From an uncultured Lachnospiraceae bacterium (GTDB lineage: Bacteria; Bacillota; Clostridia; Lachnospirales; Lachnospiraceae): 5,959 bases of DNA. The notes below the pieces were generated by a model, which worked only from the letters and a program-made list of their open reading frames with translations, searched no databases and was not told the DNA's origin. Positions within the stretch are counted from its first letter, which is position 1; the number at the start of each line of letters is the position of its first letter. Shown piece after piece: positions 1 to 5,823 of this stretch. The stretch lies in assembly GCA_902795625.1 (NCBI GenBank), contig CADBLW010000304.1, positions 1-5,959 on the forward strand. The letters run 5' to 3'. A program made the position numbers and the translations under genes.

Positions 1-233
1 ACCTGAAGGAGAGCGGGGCGCAGATCCCCGATGTGTTTATGGCCTGCGGCACGGAGGATTTTCTGTACCGTCCGAACTGTGATTTCAAGGCGTTCCTCGA
101 TTCCATCGACGTTCCGGCAACCTACGTAACCGCTCCGGGCGTACACGATTTCGAGTTCTGGCGCAAGCATCTGGTGACCGGCCTCACGTGGGCTCTGGAG
201 CCTGAGAAGTTCGCGGAGGAGTTCGGAAAATAA
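1..233 (+). CDS. C-terminal part of esterase-D / tributyrin-esterase family hydrolase (5' truncated)
   Basis: The frame is open from base 3 to a TAA at 231-233; the start and the nucleophile (GxSxG) part lie left of the window. The visible 76 residues hold the last two members of an alpha/beta-hydrolase triad in the arrangement of the esterase D / EstA (tributyrin esterase) group. A strand ending in CGTEDFLY carries the acidic residue (Asp codon 57-59), and PGVHDFEFW carries the His (codon 144-146), followed by a C-terminal helix. Members hydrolyse short-chain acyl or aryl esters in the cytoplasm, and some deacylate carbohydrate esters; the substrate here cannot be told. An intrinsic terminator starts 20 bases after the stop, so this is the last gene of its transcript and is not part of the operon that begins at 909. 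The GTG at 33 is internal and not a start, because homologous-looking sequence continues upstream of it. Family call is confident, substrate is not. Confidence 0.85.
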   Translation, partial: LKESGAQIPDVFMACGTEDFLYRPNCDFKAFLDSIDVPATYVTAPGVHDFEFWRKHLVTGLTWALEPEKFAEEFGK

Positions 234-252
234 CAGTAGAAGAGTGAGAAAT

Positions 253-294
253 AGCGGGTGCCCTCGTTATGGGGAGCACCCGCTTGGCTTTTTT
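253..294 (+). terminator. Intrinsic terminator after the esterase gene
   Basis: A perfect 9-bp stem, AGCGGGTGC (253-261) with GCACCCGCT (276-284), is extended by a CC/GG pair inside and followed by a six-T run at 289-294. It ends the rightward esterase transcript. The minus-strand gene converges on it from the other side. In that direction only a weak U-rich stretch follows, so bidirectional use is possible but poorer. Confidence 0.88.
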
Positions 295-313
295 AGATGT
301 TACTTTCGATGGA

Positions 314-742
314 TTAGAATTTTCCGACGGTCGTGCCGACCACGGGCAGAGCCGTGACGTCGAGGATGATCCATGCCGTCATGCCTGCTTCGATCGTGTG
401 CTTGTGCATGTTGGCCGCAAGCTCATCCTTGAAATCCATGGCGTCGCACTTCATGACGTCGAGGATCGGTACCAGCATCGGGCTGCCGTTAATGAAGAGA
501 ACAACGGCGTCGTTCTGCGAGAAGGAACCTGCGGTAACCGGGCCGCGGACTACGCAGCGGTCCTTGTACAGCTTGGCACGCTTGATGCCGACTTCCGTCG
601 ACTTGGGAGCGATCTGGAAAGCCTCGTCGATCCTGAACATGTTGGCATATACGCCGTTGGCCGGAAGGGACTCCGCGGGGAACGGCTGAGCAGCCGGCGC
701 GGGAGCTTCCTTAGGCCCGAAAAGCTTACTGAAAAACCCCAT
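314..742 (-). CDS. Small protein with stand-alone translation-factor domain-2-like beta barrel
   Basis: This is a 142-aa cytoplasmic-looking protein with no signal peptide or membrane segment. Residues 1-9 (MGFFSKLFG) form a short amphipathic, hydrophobic start, then residues 10-28 are a Pro/Ala-rich linker. Residues 35-142 read like domain 2 of EF-Tu-type GTPases: FRIDEAFQI (36-44), a VVRGPVTAGSFSQNDAV stretch (64-80) matching the usual G-x-V-x-x-G-x-[IF]-x-x-[GN]-D-x-V pattern, IEAGMTAWIILDV (117-129) at the place of the AGDNVGLLLRGV strand, and a closing VVGTTVGKF. No G-domain motifs (P-loop, DxxG, NKxD) are present, so it cannot be a translation GTPase. The start is fixed by AAGGAGG (751-757) eight bases before the ATG, and an own promoter lies at 816-844, so the gene is monocistronic. 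Real coding is supported by this RBS/promoter pair. Function is not recognised; the barrel resemblance is by eye and could be chance among small beta proteins. Confidence 0.8.
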   Translation of the reverse strand: MGFFSKLFGPKEAPAPAAQPFPAESLPANGVYANMFRIDEAFQIAPKSTEVGIKRAKLYKDRCVVRGPVTAGSFSQNDAVVLFINGSPMLVPILDVMKCDAMDFKDELAANMHKHTIEAGMTAWIILDVTALPVVGTTVGKF

Positions 743-815
743 AATACTTTCCTCCTTATTCGGCGGTTTGTTTCCGTTGCGTTACCCGCAGGAAACCCGC
801 TTTTTTGTAACTTAC

Positions 816-844
816 AGTATACCACAGCCGGTTTTCGTATGCAA
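816..844 (-). promoter_or_regulatory. Sigma-A promoter of the minus-strand small protein
   Basis: Reading the minus strand, the -35 is TTGCAT (839-844), the spacer is 17 bases, and the -10 is TATACT (816-821) with a TG-n extension in front. Transcription should begin near 809, giving a leader of about 65 bases before the ATG at 742. All elements are close to consensus, so expression is probably constitutive and fairly strong. Confidence 0.8.
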
Positions 845-908
845 TGAAGAATGGCCCCGGAAAGCGGGGATTTAACGGAAATGTAACAAGCGGATTCTCT
901 TCTTAGTC

Positions 909-936
909 TTGCGTTTTCCGCGTTCGTGAGTATAAT
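909..936 (+). promoter_or_regulatory. Sigma-A promoter of the envelope operon
   Basis: The -35 is TTGCGT (909-914), the spacer is 16 bases, and the -10 is a perfect TATAAT (931-936). The start of transcription is expected near 943, about 80 bases upstream of the PAP2 gene. It is the only clear rightward promoter seen in front of the four-gene cluster. The divergent promoter at 816-844 is far enough away that the two should not share a polymerase site. Confidence 0.78.
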
Positions 937-979
937 ATACTTGGTTCATTGTGTGGGTACGAAATAAAGCCGTTTTTTC

Positions 980-1000
980 TGACCGTGCGCGCAGCGGTCA
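980..1000 (+). other. Dyad in the 5' leader of the operon
   Basis: TGACCG (980-985) and CGGTCA (995-1000) form a 6-bp stem around a GC-rich loop that is itself nearly palindromic (TGCGCGCA). It lies in the transcribed leader, ending 13 bases before the GAGG of the PAP2 ribosome binding site. No T-run follows, so it is not an intrinsic terminator. It could be an operator or an mRNA hairpin, or chance in a short GC-rich stretch. Confidence 0.35.
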
Positions 1001-1024
1001 AATACAGGATAAAGAGGTTACAGT

Positions 1025-1666
1025 ATGCCGTTTTTGACGTTGGATGCGGATATCCTTCTGTACATTCAGGATCATATCCGAAGCAGCTTTCTGGATAAGA
1101 TTTTTCCGAACATAACATTCTTAGGGGACGCCGGGATCTTCTGGATCCTGCTGACCGTCGTGTTCCTCTGCTTTAAGAAGACGAGGCGCGCGGCCGTCTG
1201 CTCGGCCATCGCTCTGGTCGGTTCACTGCTTCTGAACAACTGTATTCTCAAGCCTCTTGTGAACCGCACGAGACCGTACGAACTGATCGAGGGTCTGGTG
1301 CTGATCGGTGAGAAGGCGAAGGACGGATCGTTCCCGTCGGGACACACGGCGGCGAGCATCGCATCGGCAGTGGCAATGTGCCGGTACCTTAAGAAGCGCT
1401 GGTACCTGCCGTTGATCGGTCTCGCGCTGATGATCAGCTTTTCACGGCTGTACATCGGGATCCATTACCCGACAGACGTGCTTGTCGGATTGCTGGACGG
1501 TATTCTGCTGGCAGTGATCGCGTGGGTGATCGAGAGCAAGCTGTACCGCGGAGTGCCGAAGTATGCGGCATTTGCCGGGACGGATACGGCGATCGCCGGA
1601 AAGAGCCCGGATGACAAGAGCAGTGATGACCATAAGGAAAGTGGTGATACTACAACTGTAGTATAG
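1025..1666 (+). CDS. PAP2-family membrane phosphatase (lipid phosphate / undecaprenyl-PP phosphatase type)
   Basis: This 213-aa integral membrane enzyme carries all three parts of the PAP2 acid-phosphatase signature: K-x6-RP (K76, R83, P84), PSGH (104-107), and SR-x5-H-x3-D (S140, R141, H147, D151). The two conserved His and the Arg/Lys residues build the phosphate pocket and phospho-His intermediate. Hydrophobic segments at about 37-51, 56-71, 126-140 and 153-170 surround the active-site loops, which in this family sit at the outer membrane face. Close functional relatives (BcrC, PgpB types) dephosphorylate undecaprenyl diphosphate or phosphatidyl lipids, which would fit the glycosyltransferase next door. 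The exact lipid cannot be read from the sequence. The ATG follows AGAGG (1013-1017) by seven bases. Residues about 175-213 form an unusual hydrophilic Asp/Ser/Lys-rich tail, whose last codons lie in a perfect inverted repeat. It is the first gene after the promoter at 909. Confidence 0.93.
   Translation: MPFLTLDADILLYIQDHIRSSFLDKIFPNITFLGDAGIFWILLTVVFLCFKKTRRAAVCSAIALVGSLLLNNCILKPLVNRTRPYELIEGLVLIGEKAKDGSFPSGHTAASIASAVAMCRYLKKRWYLPLIGLALMISFSRLYIGIHYPTDVLVGLLDGILLAVIAWVIESKLYRGVPKYAAFAGTDTAIAGKSPDDKSSDDHKESGDTTTVV
1647..1664. repeat. Perfect 8-bp inverted repeat at the end of the PAP2 gene
   Basis: ATACTACA (1647-1654) and TGTAGTAT (1657-1664) are exact inverted copies separated by only two bases, overlapping the last PAP2 codons. 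The near-zero loop is more like a protein-binding operator half-site pair than an RNA hairpin, though a 7-bp hairpin with a 4-base loop is also possible. No T-run follows, so it is not a normal terminator. Confidence 0.6.
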
Positions 1667-1689
1667 CACAGGTTTGCTGTATAGCACAA
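1660..1689 (-). promoter_or_regulatory. Possible antisense promoter in the PAP2-GT2 junction
   Basis: On the minus strand TTGTGC (1684-1689), an 18-base spacer and TATACT (1660-1665) with a TG-n extension make a plausible sigma-A promoter firing leftward into the PAP2 gene. The -10 matches that of the convincing minus-strand promoter at 816-821. No minus-strand gene with an RBS is seen downstream, so the product would be an antisense RNA if it is real. Confidence 0.3.
1661..1688 (+). repeat. Tandem GTATAGCACA direct repeats in the PAP2-GT2 junction
   Basis: The ten bases GTATAGCACA occur at 1661-1670 and again at 1679-1688, an 18-base period. The following bases (GGTTTGC versus AGTTGC) are also similar, so this looks like an imperfect tandem duplication. 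It sits between the PAP2 stop and the GT2 ribosome binding site. ATAGCACAAG, the end of the second copy, recurs at 5824-5833. Confidence 0.6.
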
Positions 1690-1694
1690 GTTGC

Positions 1695-1710
1695 AGGGAG
1701 GTACGGTTTG
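1695..1710 (+). promoter_or_regulatory. Ribosome binding site deciding the TTG start of the GT2/GtrA gene
   Basis: AGGGAGG (1695-1701) is followed after six bases by TTG (1708-1710). The protein read from this TTG begins MNVTIVLPSLNPDE, the normal first strand of a GT2 domain, and the next ATG in frame lies beyond that strand. TTG is therefore the start. Confidence 0.85.
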
Positions 1711-2832
1711 AACGTAACGATCGTTCTTCCGTCGCTGAACCCCGATGAGAAAATGATCCATACCGTGGAGGGTATCCTCGCGGAAGGGTTCACGGACATC
1801 GTGGTTGTGGATGACGGCAGCGCAGCGGAATATAAGAAGCCCTTTGAAACGGTGGCGGCGATGAACGGCGTGACCGTCCTTACGCACGAGGTGAACAAGG
1901 GCAAGGGCCGCGCGATGAAGACGGCGTTTGAATATATCCTGGAAAACCGGCCGGAGTCCGAGGGAGTGGTGACGGTCGACGGCGACGGGCAGCATTTGCC
2001 GAAGGATATCCGCGCCTGCGCGGAGGCGATGCTGGAGCAGGGTGACAAGGTTGTTCTCGGCGTGCGCGATTTCAGCAAGCCGGACGTTCCGTTCAAGAGC
2101 CGCAACGGCAACAACATCACCAAGGCGGTGTTCCGCATCTTCTGCGGCATCCGCATCAGTGACACGCAGACGGGGCTCCGTGCGATCCCGCGGCAGCATC
2201 TGCCGCTCATGTGTGAGATCGGGGGCGAGCGCTATGAGTACGAGACCAACCAGCTGCTGATCTTCAAGGACAAGGGAGTCGGGCTGCACGAGGTCGTGAT
2301 CGACACGGTGTACATCGACGACAATGCCTCCTCGCATTTTCATCCGTTCCGCGATTCGTGGCGGATTTACAAGATCATATTCAAGCACATCGGGTCCTCC
2401 GTGTTCGCAAAATTCTTAGGAGCGTCGCTTGTGTGCTTCCTTGTCGACACGCTGCTGTTCTTCCTCCTGAATGTCGGGCTGGAAGGCGCGGGCATGCGCA
2501 AGGCGGACAGCCAGCTGCGCATCGCGCTTGCAACGGTGGGCGCGCGCGTGGTCAGCACCATCGTGAACTTCTGCCTGAACCGCAGGCTTGTGTTCAAGAG
2601 CGAGAACTCGGTGGGCGGAACGCTGGTGCGATATTACATATTGGCGATCTGTCAGATGACAGCGTCGTTCCTTCTCGTCGATCTCGTTGCGGAGCGTGTG
2701 TTCGGCATGAGTGCGGGCATCGGGGAGTCGTTCGTCAAGTTTGTCGTGGACATGTGTCTGTTCGCGGTCAGTTTCTATGTGCAGAAGCATTGGGTATTTG
2801 CCAATCGAAATAAGAATGGGGAGAATAGTTGA
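1708..2832 (+). CDS. Bifunctional GT2 glycosyltransferase / GtrA-family membrane protein
   Basis: This 374-aa protein joins two domains. Residues 1-225 form a GT-A fold glycosyltransferase of family 2, of the dolichol/polyprenyl-phosphate sugar synthase type. It shows the first strand VTIVLPSLN, the nucleotide-binding VVVDDGS (32-38), the DxD-containing VDGDGQH (90-96), and DTQTGLRAI (152-160), corresponding to the D-x3-G-[FL]-R motif of DPM1-like enzymes. Residues about 231-365 are a GtrA domain with four hydrophobic segments and typical NFCLNRRLVF (287-296) and SFYVQKHWVF (355-364) motifs after the second and fourth segments. The expected role is transfer of a sugar from a nucleotide sugar to undecaprenyl phosphate at the inner face, with GtrA aiding passage of the lipid-linked sugar. 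The sugar is unknown. The stop overlaps the ATG of the next gene by one base (TGATG), which implies translational coupling. Domain calls are confident; flipping by GtrA is a family hypothesis. Confidence 0.93.
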   Translation: MNVTIVLPSLNPDEKMIHTVEGILAEGFTDIVVVDDGSAAEYKKPFETVAAMNGVTVLTHEVNKGKGRAMKTAFEYILENRPESEGVVTVDGDGQHLPKDIRACAEAMLEQGDKVVLGVRDFSKPDVPFKSRNGNNITKAVFRIFCGIRISDTQTGLRAIPRQHLPLMCEIGGERYEYETNQLLIFKDKGVGLHEVVIDTVYIDDNASSHFHPFRDSWRIYKIIFKHIGSSVFAKFLGASLVCFLVDTLLFFLLNVGLEGAGMRKADSQLRIALATVGARVVSTIVNFCLNRRLVFKSENSVGGTLVRYYILAICQMTASFLLVDLVAERVFGMSAGIGESFVKFVVDMCLFAVSFYVQKHWVFANRNKNGENS

Positions 2833-3926
2833 TGGGAAAGAGGATTTTACGGTATTTTCTGCGGTTTCTGCTGTGGCTTGTCGTCACGCTTTTGCTTGTG
2901 GCGGGAGCGCTGTACGCAGTGATCTATCGGTGCTGCAACGGGCCTTCCGCTGCGGCCAAGGCAACGTTTGTCACGACGTTTAAGGAGACGGGACAGCTCA
3001 AGTTCGTTCCGAACCTTGTGATGTCGAAGGCGGAGATCAAGAAGATCGTAGACGCCAACAAGATGGAGGAGATGAACACCGAAATCGACTCGACGCTGAT
3101 CACGATCCGTCACGACGACGGTCCGGAGATCGACGATCCTACGCAGCCGAAGAAGAAGGATGAGGTGTTCGATGAGAACGGCATCCGCATTGAGGAAGTT
3201 GCGGGACGTACATTTTTCGGGAAAATGATGATCATCAAGGATCCGTCCCAGGTGATCGTCGGAACGACATATCCGTGGGGGGACCTCGGCAAGGATCTTG
3301 ACAAGATCGTTCAGGGAGTCGGCGGTGTCGCCGGCGTGAACGGCGGTCTGTACCAGTCGGACAACAACAAGGGCGGTAAGCCGTACGGCGTTGTCGTCTC
3401 GCGGGGACAGATCCAGTACAATTCGCCGTCACAGCGCGGACTGTATCTGATCGGATTTAACGAGGACGATCTTCTGGTGATCAAGGACATCCAGGGGATG
3501 AAGGCCGATGATGTGAAGAAATACGTTGAGGAGGCACGTATCCGCGATGCGGTTACGTTCCAGGAGGAAGCTTCCGACGCGAACAACCATTTTGTGCCCC
3601 TTGTCATCAACGGCGAGGGCCGTGAGCTGAAGGGACAGGGCAGCGGCAGCAACCCGCGTACCGCCATCGGGCAGCGTGCGGACGGCGCGATCCTTCTCTT
3701 TGTTACGGACGGACGAGGCGCCGGCGGACATCTCGGAGCGACCGCTTCCGACCTGATCAGTGTCATGCTTGATTACGGCGCGGTCAACGCGGCCAATCTC
3801 GACGGCGGCAGCTCTTCCGCGATGTATTACAACGGCAATTATGAGATGACGAGCGTTACATTTTACTATCAGCACGCTTCGTGGCGTCTTCCGGATGCCA
3901 TGGTCGTTCTGCCGAAGAGCAACTGA
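2832..3926 (+). CDS. Phosphodiester glycosidase family protein (NAGPA domain), membrane-anchored or exported
   Basis: The product is 364 aa from ATG 2832. Residues 1-7 are basic and 8-32 hydrophobic, an uncleaved anchor or signal sequence that places the rest outside the cell. Residues about 125-361 are the NAGPA (uncovering-enzyme) domain: GVNGGLY (168-174), NPRTAIG (274-280), DGRGAGGHLGAT (293-304), NLDGGSSSAMYYNG (322-335) and the late conserved R352-LPDAMVV. Human NAGPA removes GlcNAc from GlcNAc-phospho-mannose; bacterial members are thought to split sugar-1-phosphodiesters in surface polymers or exopolysaccharide. Residues 33-120 are a charged linker with helix-forming stretches. GGGGAG (2818-2823) stands eight bases before this ATG. 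A TTG at 2829 would add one residue but sits only five bases from the RBS, so ATG, overlapping the previous TGA, is preferred. Substrate is unknown, but the neighbouring glycosyltransferase and lipid phosphatase point to a glycopolymer. Confidence 0.92.
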   Translation: MGKRILRYFLRFLLWLVVTLLLVAGALYAVIYRCCNGPSAAAKATFVTTFKETGQLKFVPNLVMSKAEIKKIVDANKMEEMNTEIDSTLITIRHDDGPEIDDPTQPKKKDEVFDENGIRIEEVAGRTFFGKMMIIKDPSQVIVGTTYPWGDLGKDLDKIVQGVGGVAGVNGGLYQSDNNKGGKPYGVVVSRGQIQYNSPSQRGLYLIGFNEDDLLVIKDIQGMKADDVKKYVEEARIRDAVTFQEEASDANNHFVPLVINGEGRELKGQGSGSNPRTAIGQRADGAILLFVTDGRGAGGHLGATASDLISVMLDYGAVNAANLDGGSSSAMYYNGNYEMTSVTFYYQHASWRLPDAMVVLPKSN

Positions 3927-3931
3927 GGAAA

Positions 3932-3947
3932 CGCCGGCTGACCGGCG
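3932..3947 (+). other. Intercistronic hairpin between the NAGPA gene and the last operon gene
   Basis: CGCCGG (3932-3937) and CCGGCG (3942-3947) form a perfect GC-only 6-bp stem with a CTGA loop, six bases after the stop codon. No T-run follows, so it should not terminate transcription alone. It may protect the upstream mRNA end or set relative expression of the last gene. The rest of the 73-base gap holds only the RBS of the next gene. Confidence 0.5.
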
Positions 3948-3999
3948 GTCATGAAGATGATGAACAAGTACGAAAGATAACAGGGGGATAGTTTCTCAA

Positions 4000-5715
4000 G
4001 TGGCAATCGATGAGGACAACAAGAAGAAGCCGAGCCGCGGGGAGCGGTACCGCAATCTGTACGATGCGTACCGCGACGAGACGGAGATCGATGACGACGA
4101 TTTCTGGAGCACGCTGAACGGCCCGGTGCAGGAGGCGTTAAGCAGTTCAGGGAAAATGCCGGAGCCTGACGACGACTATGATGATGACGAGGATGACGAC
4201 GATCTCGCGGATCCCGAGGAGATCATAGCCGCACAGGCACGGGCCGCAGAGGCGTCGGCAAGACAGAGACGTGCGGCGGAGACCGGCGCGAGGACAACTC
4301 GCAGCGCGGCAGAGGCCGGTGCGAGGACAACTCGCAGCACGGAGAGAACCAGCCGCGGCACGGCAGCGAAGGCGGGGACGACCCGCAGCGCGGCAGCGCC
4401 GAACGCGAGAGCATCGCGCAGCGCGGAAGATATGCCGGAGCGCGATGTCACGGCACAGAGACGGAAGGCGAACAGAAAGAAGAAAGAGCAGGAGCGGAAG
4501 CTTCGCCGCGGACGCAGAATGTATATCGTGTTCCTTGTGCTCTGGTCGCTGGTACTGATCGGCGGCGGCATCTGGCTCTGGAGATACACCGGACGATGCC
4601 TCGTAGAGTACGAGAAGTCTCAGCCGGAAAATAACGCGGACCGTCTTCTGAAGGAGTTTGTCGCCAAGGTTCGCGACGGCTCCATCGCGGGTGAGTTCAA
4701 GGAGTTCACTGACTCGGAGGATTGGAAGCTTCCCGGTGTGTTCGAGAGCGCGACGCTGATCAGGGATCAGTACATCGAAAAACTCGAGGCTGTCAAGGAG
4801 TATACCTGCGTCAAGAACGAGAAGAGCTACAGCACGACGAACCCGATCTATGACATCTTAGGCGACGGTGAGGTCGTGGCGCGCATGCGCATGGTCTCCT
4901 TCAACCCGAAGAAGATCCTGGCCATCCTTGAGGTGTGTGACTGGAAGATCGAATCCGTCACCGCGGTCATCAACGATGACTACAACACGAAGGATTATGT
5001 TTACACGGTGCCGTCGGACTACAAGGTTACGGTCAACGGCGTTTTGCTTACGGAAGAGTATATTGTGAAGCACGGCGAGATCCCGAAGGAGCTTGACTAT
5101 GTCAAGGACTACGTCACGATCCCGACCGACGTCACGTACAAGGTTTGCGACATCATGAACAAGCCCGAGGTTGTCGTGACGGATGCGGAGGGCAACACGA
5201 TCGCTGCAGAGATGGATGCGAACGGCTGCATCAGCATCACGCAGGAGCCGAAGAAGGGACTGGAGCCTCCGCAGGAGCGGTATGACCTGGCGCTCAAGAC
5301 AGCCAAGAAATGGATGGATTTCGTGACCAACGACCTTGAGGGCAGCAACAAGGGCTTATGGGAGATCCGCAAATACCTCCTCAAGGATTCCCTCTTCTAC
5401 GTAAAGGCGGAGGAGTACGCGAAGGGCGTGGATATCACGTTCGTCAGCTCGCACACGATCGAGGATCCGGAGTACACCGAGCTTGAGGTTACGGATTACA
5501 CCGAGTACTCGGATGACTGCTTCTCCATCCACATCCACTTCATCAAGAACATGCGGCTTGTCAAGGGTAACCGCCGCGTTACGAGTACGATGGATTCGAC
5601 ATTCTATTTCATCTATTGTGACGACTCGGACGACGGCGAGGATAATCCTCACTGGACCCTCGGCGACATGATCGCGGGAGCGAAGCAGAACTACGGCACG
5701 GAGGAAGAAAACTGA
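4000..5715 (+). CDS. Uncharacterised single-pass membrane protein with disordered charged N-terminus and large extracellular region
   Basis: This 571-aa protein was not recognised as a named family. Residues 1-50 are polar. Residues 57-68 are an almost pure Asp/Glu tract. Residues 78-145 are Ala/Arg/Thr/Ser-rich with two near-identical 11-residue repeats (AAETGARTTRS, 92-102; AAEAGARTTRS, 103-113) and weaker copies. Residues 154-173 are strongly basic, then one membrane helix (about 174-195). By the positive-inside rule, residues 196-571 are extracellular. That part looks like three modules: alpha/beta at 205-330, a small beta domain at 335-415 (VPSDYKVTVNG), and a second alpha/beta module at 425-560 starting with a long helix. 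The arrangement recalls NTF2-like and beta modules of TcaA/YvbJ-type envelope proteins, but this is by eye only. Seven Cys (200, 270, 313, 383, 410, 507, 540) lie outside the membrane helix. The start is GTG 4000, with AGGGGG (3982-3987) 12 bases upstream, a long spacing that may lower translation. It ends the operon. Confidence 0.85.
   Translation: MAIDEDNKKKPSRGERYRNLYDAYRDETEIDDDDFWSTLNGPVQEALSSSGKMPEPDDDYDDDEDDDDLADPEEIIAAQARAAEASARQRRAAETGARTTRSAAEAGARTTRSTERTSRGTAAKAGTTRSAAAPNARASRSAEDMPERDVTAQRRKANRKKKEQERKLRRGRRMYIVFLVLWSLVLIGGGIWLWRYTGRCLVEYEKSQPENNADRLLKEFVAKVRDGSIAGEFKEFTDSEDWKLPGVFESATLIRDQYIEKLEAVKEYTCVKNEKSYSTTNPIYDILGDGEVVARMRMVSFNPKKILAILEVCDWKIESVTAVINDDYNTKDYVYTVPSDYKVTVNGVLLTEEYIVKHGEIPKELDYVKDYVTIPTDVTYKVCDIMNKPEVVVTDAEGNTIAAEMDANGCISITQEPKKGLEPPQERYDLALKTAKKWMDFVTNDLEGSNKGLWEIRKYLLKDSLFYVKAEEYAKGVDITFVSSHTIEDPEYTELEVTDYTEYSDDCFSIHIHFIKNMRLVKGNRRVTSTMDSTFYFIYCDDSDDGEDNPHWTLGDMIAGAKQNYGTEEEN
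4273..4338 (+). repeat. Two 33-bp tandem repeats inside the last operon gene
   Basis: Units 4273-4305 and 4306-4338 differ at only 3 of 33 bases. The final 18 bases of each (4288-4305 and 4321-4338, beginning GCGAGGACAACTCG) are identical. The period is 11 codons, so copy-number change would keep the frame. Degenerate copies of the Thr/Arg/Ser motif continue to about 4425. The encoded segment is the disordered linker between the acidic tract and the membrane helix. Confidence 0.85.
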
Positions 5716-5745
5716 TCCTCCGCTATATAAAAACATGGAATTACG

Positions 5746-5781
5746 ACACGGCGTATCGAAGGGTGCGCCGTGTTCTTCTTT
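5746..5781 (+). terminator. Intrinsic terminator of the envelope operon
   Basis: A perfect 8-bp stem, ACACGGCG (5746-5753) with CGCCGTGT (5766-5773), has a 12-base loop and is followed by a T-rich tail TTCTTCTTT (5773-5781). It lies about 30 bases after the TGA of the last gene and closes the transcript started at 909-936. Confidence 0.85.
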
Positions 5782-5823
5782 GTGGGGCGGAAGTATACTA
5801 CAAAGAGCGCGGAAGTGGAAAGG

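Noticed and set aside
269..847. Plus-strand open frame of 192 codons over the minus-strand small gene
   Set aside because: It starts inside the terminator hairpin of the esterase gene, has no RBS, and mirrors the minus-strand gene, which has both promoter and RBS.
855..869. CCCCG/CGGGG hairpin between the two divergent promoters as a terminator
   Set aside because: The stem is only 5 bp, no T-run follows on either strand, and it lies outside both transcripts.
1465..2388. Long minus-strand open frame of 307 codons across the PAP2/GT2 junction
   Set aside because: It lies antisense to two motif-proven genes, its translation is Arg/His/Val-rich without any domain pattern, and no RBS is seen. 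It is explained by the codon bias of the plus-strand genes.
3311..3875. Minus-strand open frames opposite the NAGPA domain
   Set aside because: They are shadows of a strongly conserved plus-strand domain, with no start signals or recognisable protein features.
4273..4338. CRISPR-like array
   Set aside because: The repeats are directly adjacent, in frame with a long gene and without spacers, so they are a coding tandem repeat.
4176..4589. Minus-strand open frame rich in Ser/Ala opposite the repeat region
   Set aside because: Its composition is just the complement of the Asp and Arg/Ala codons of the plus-strand protein. No RBS.
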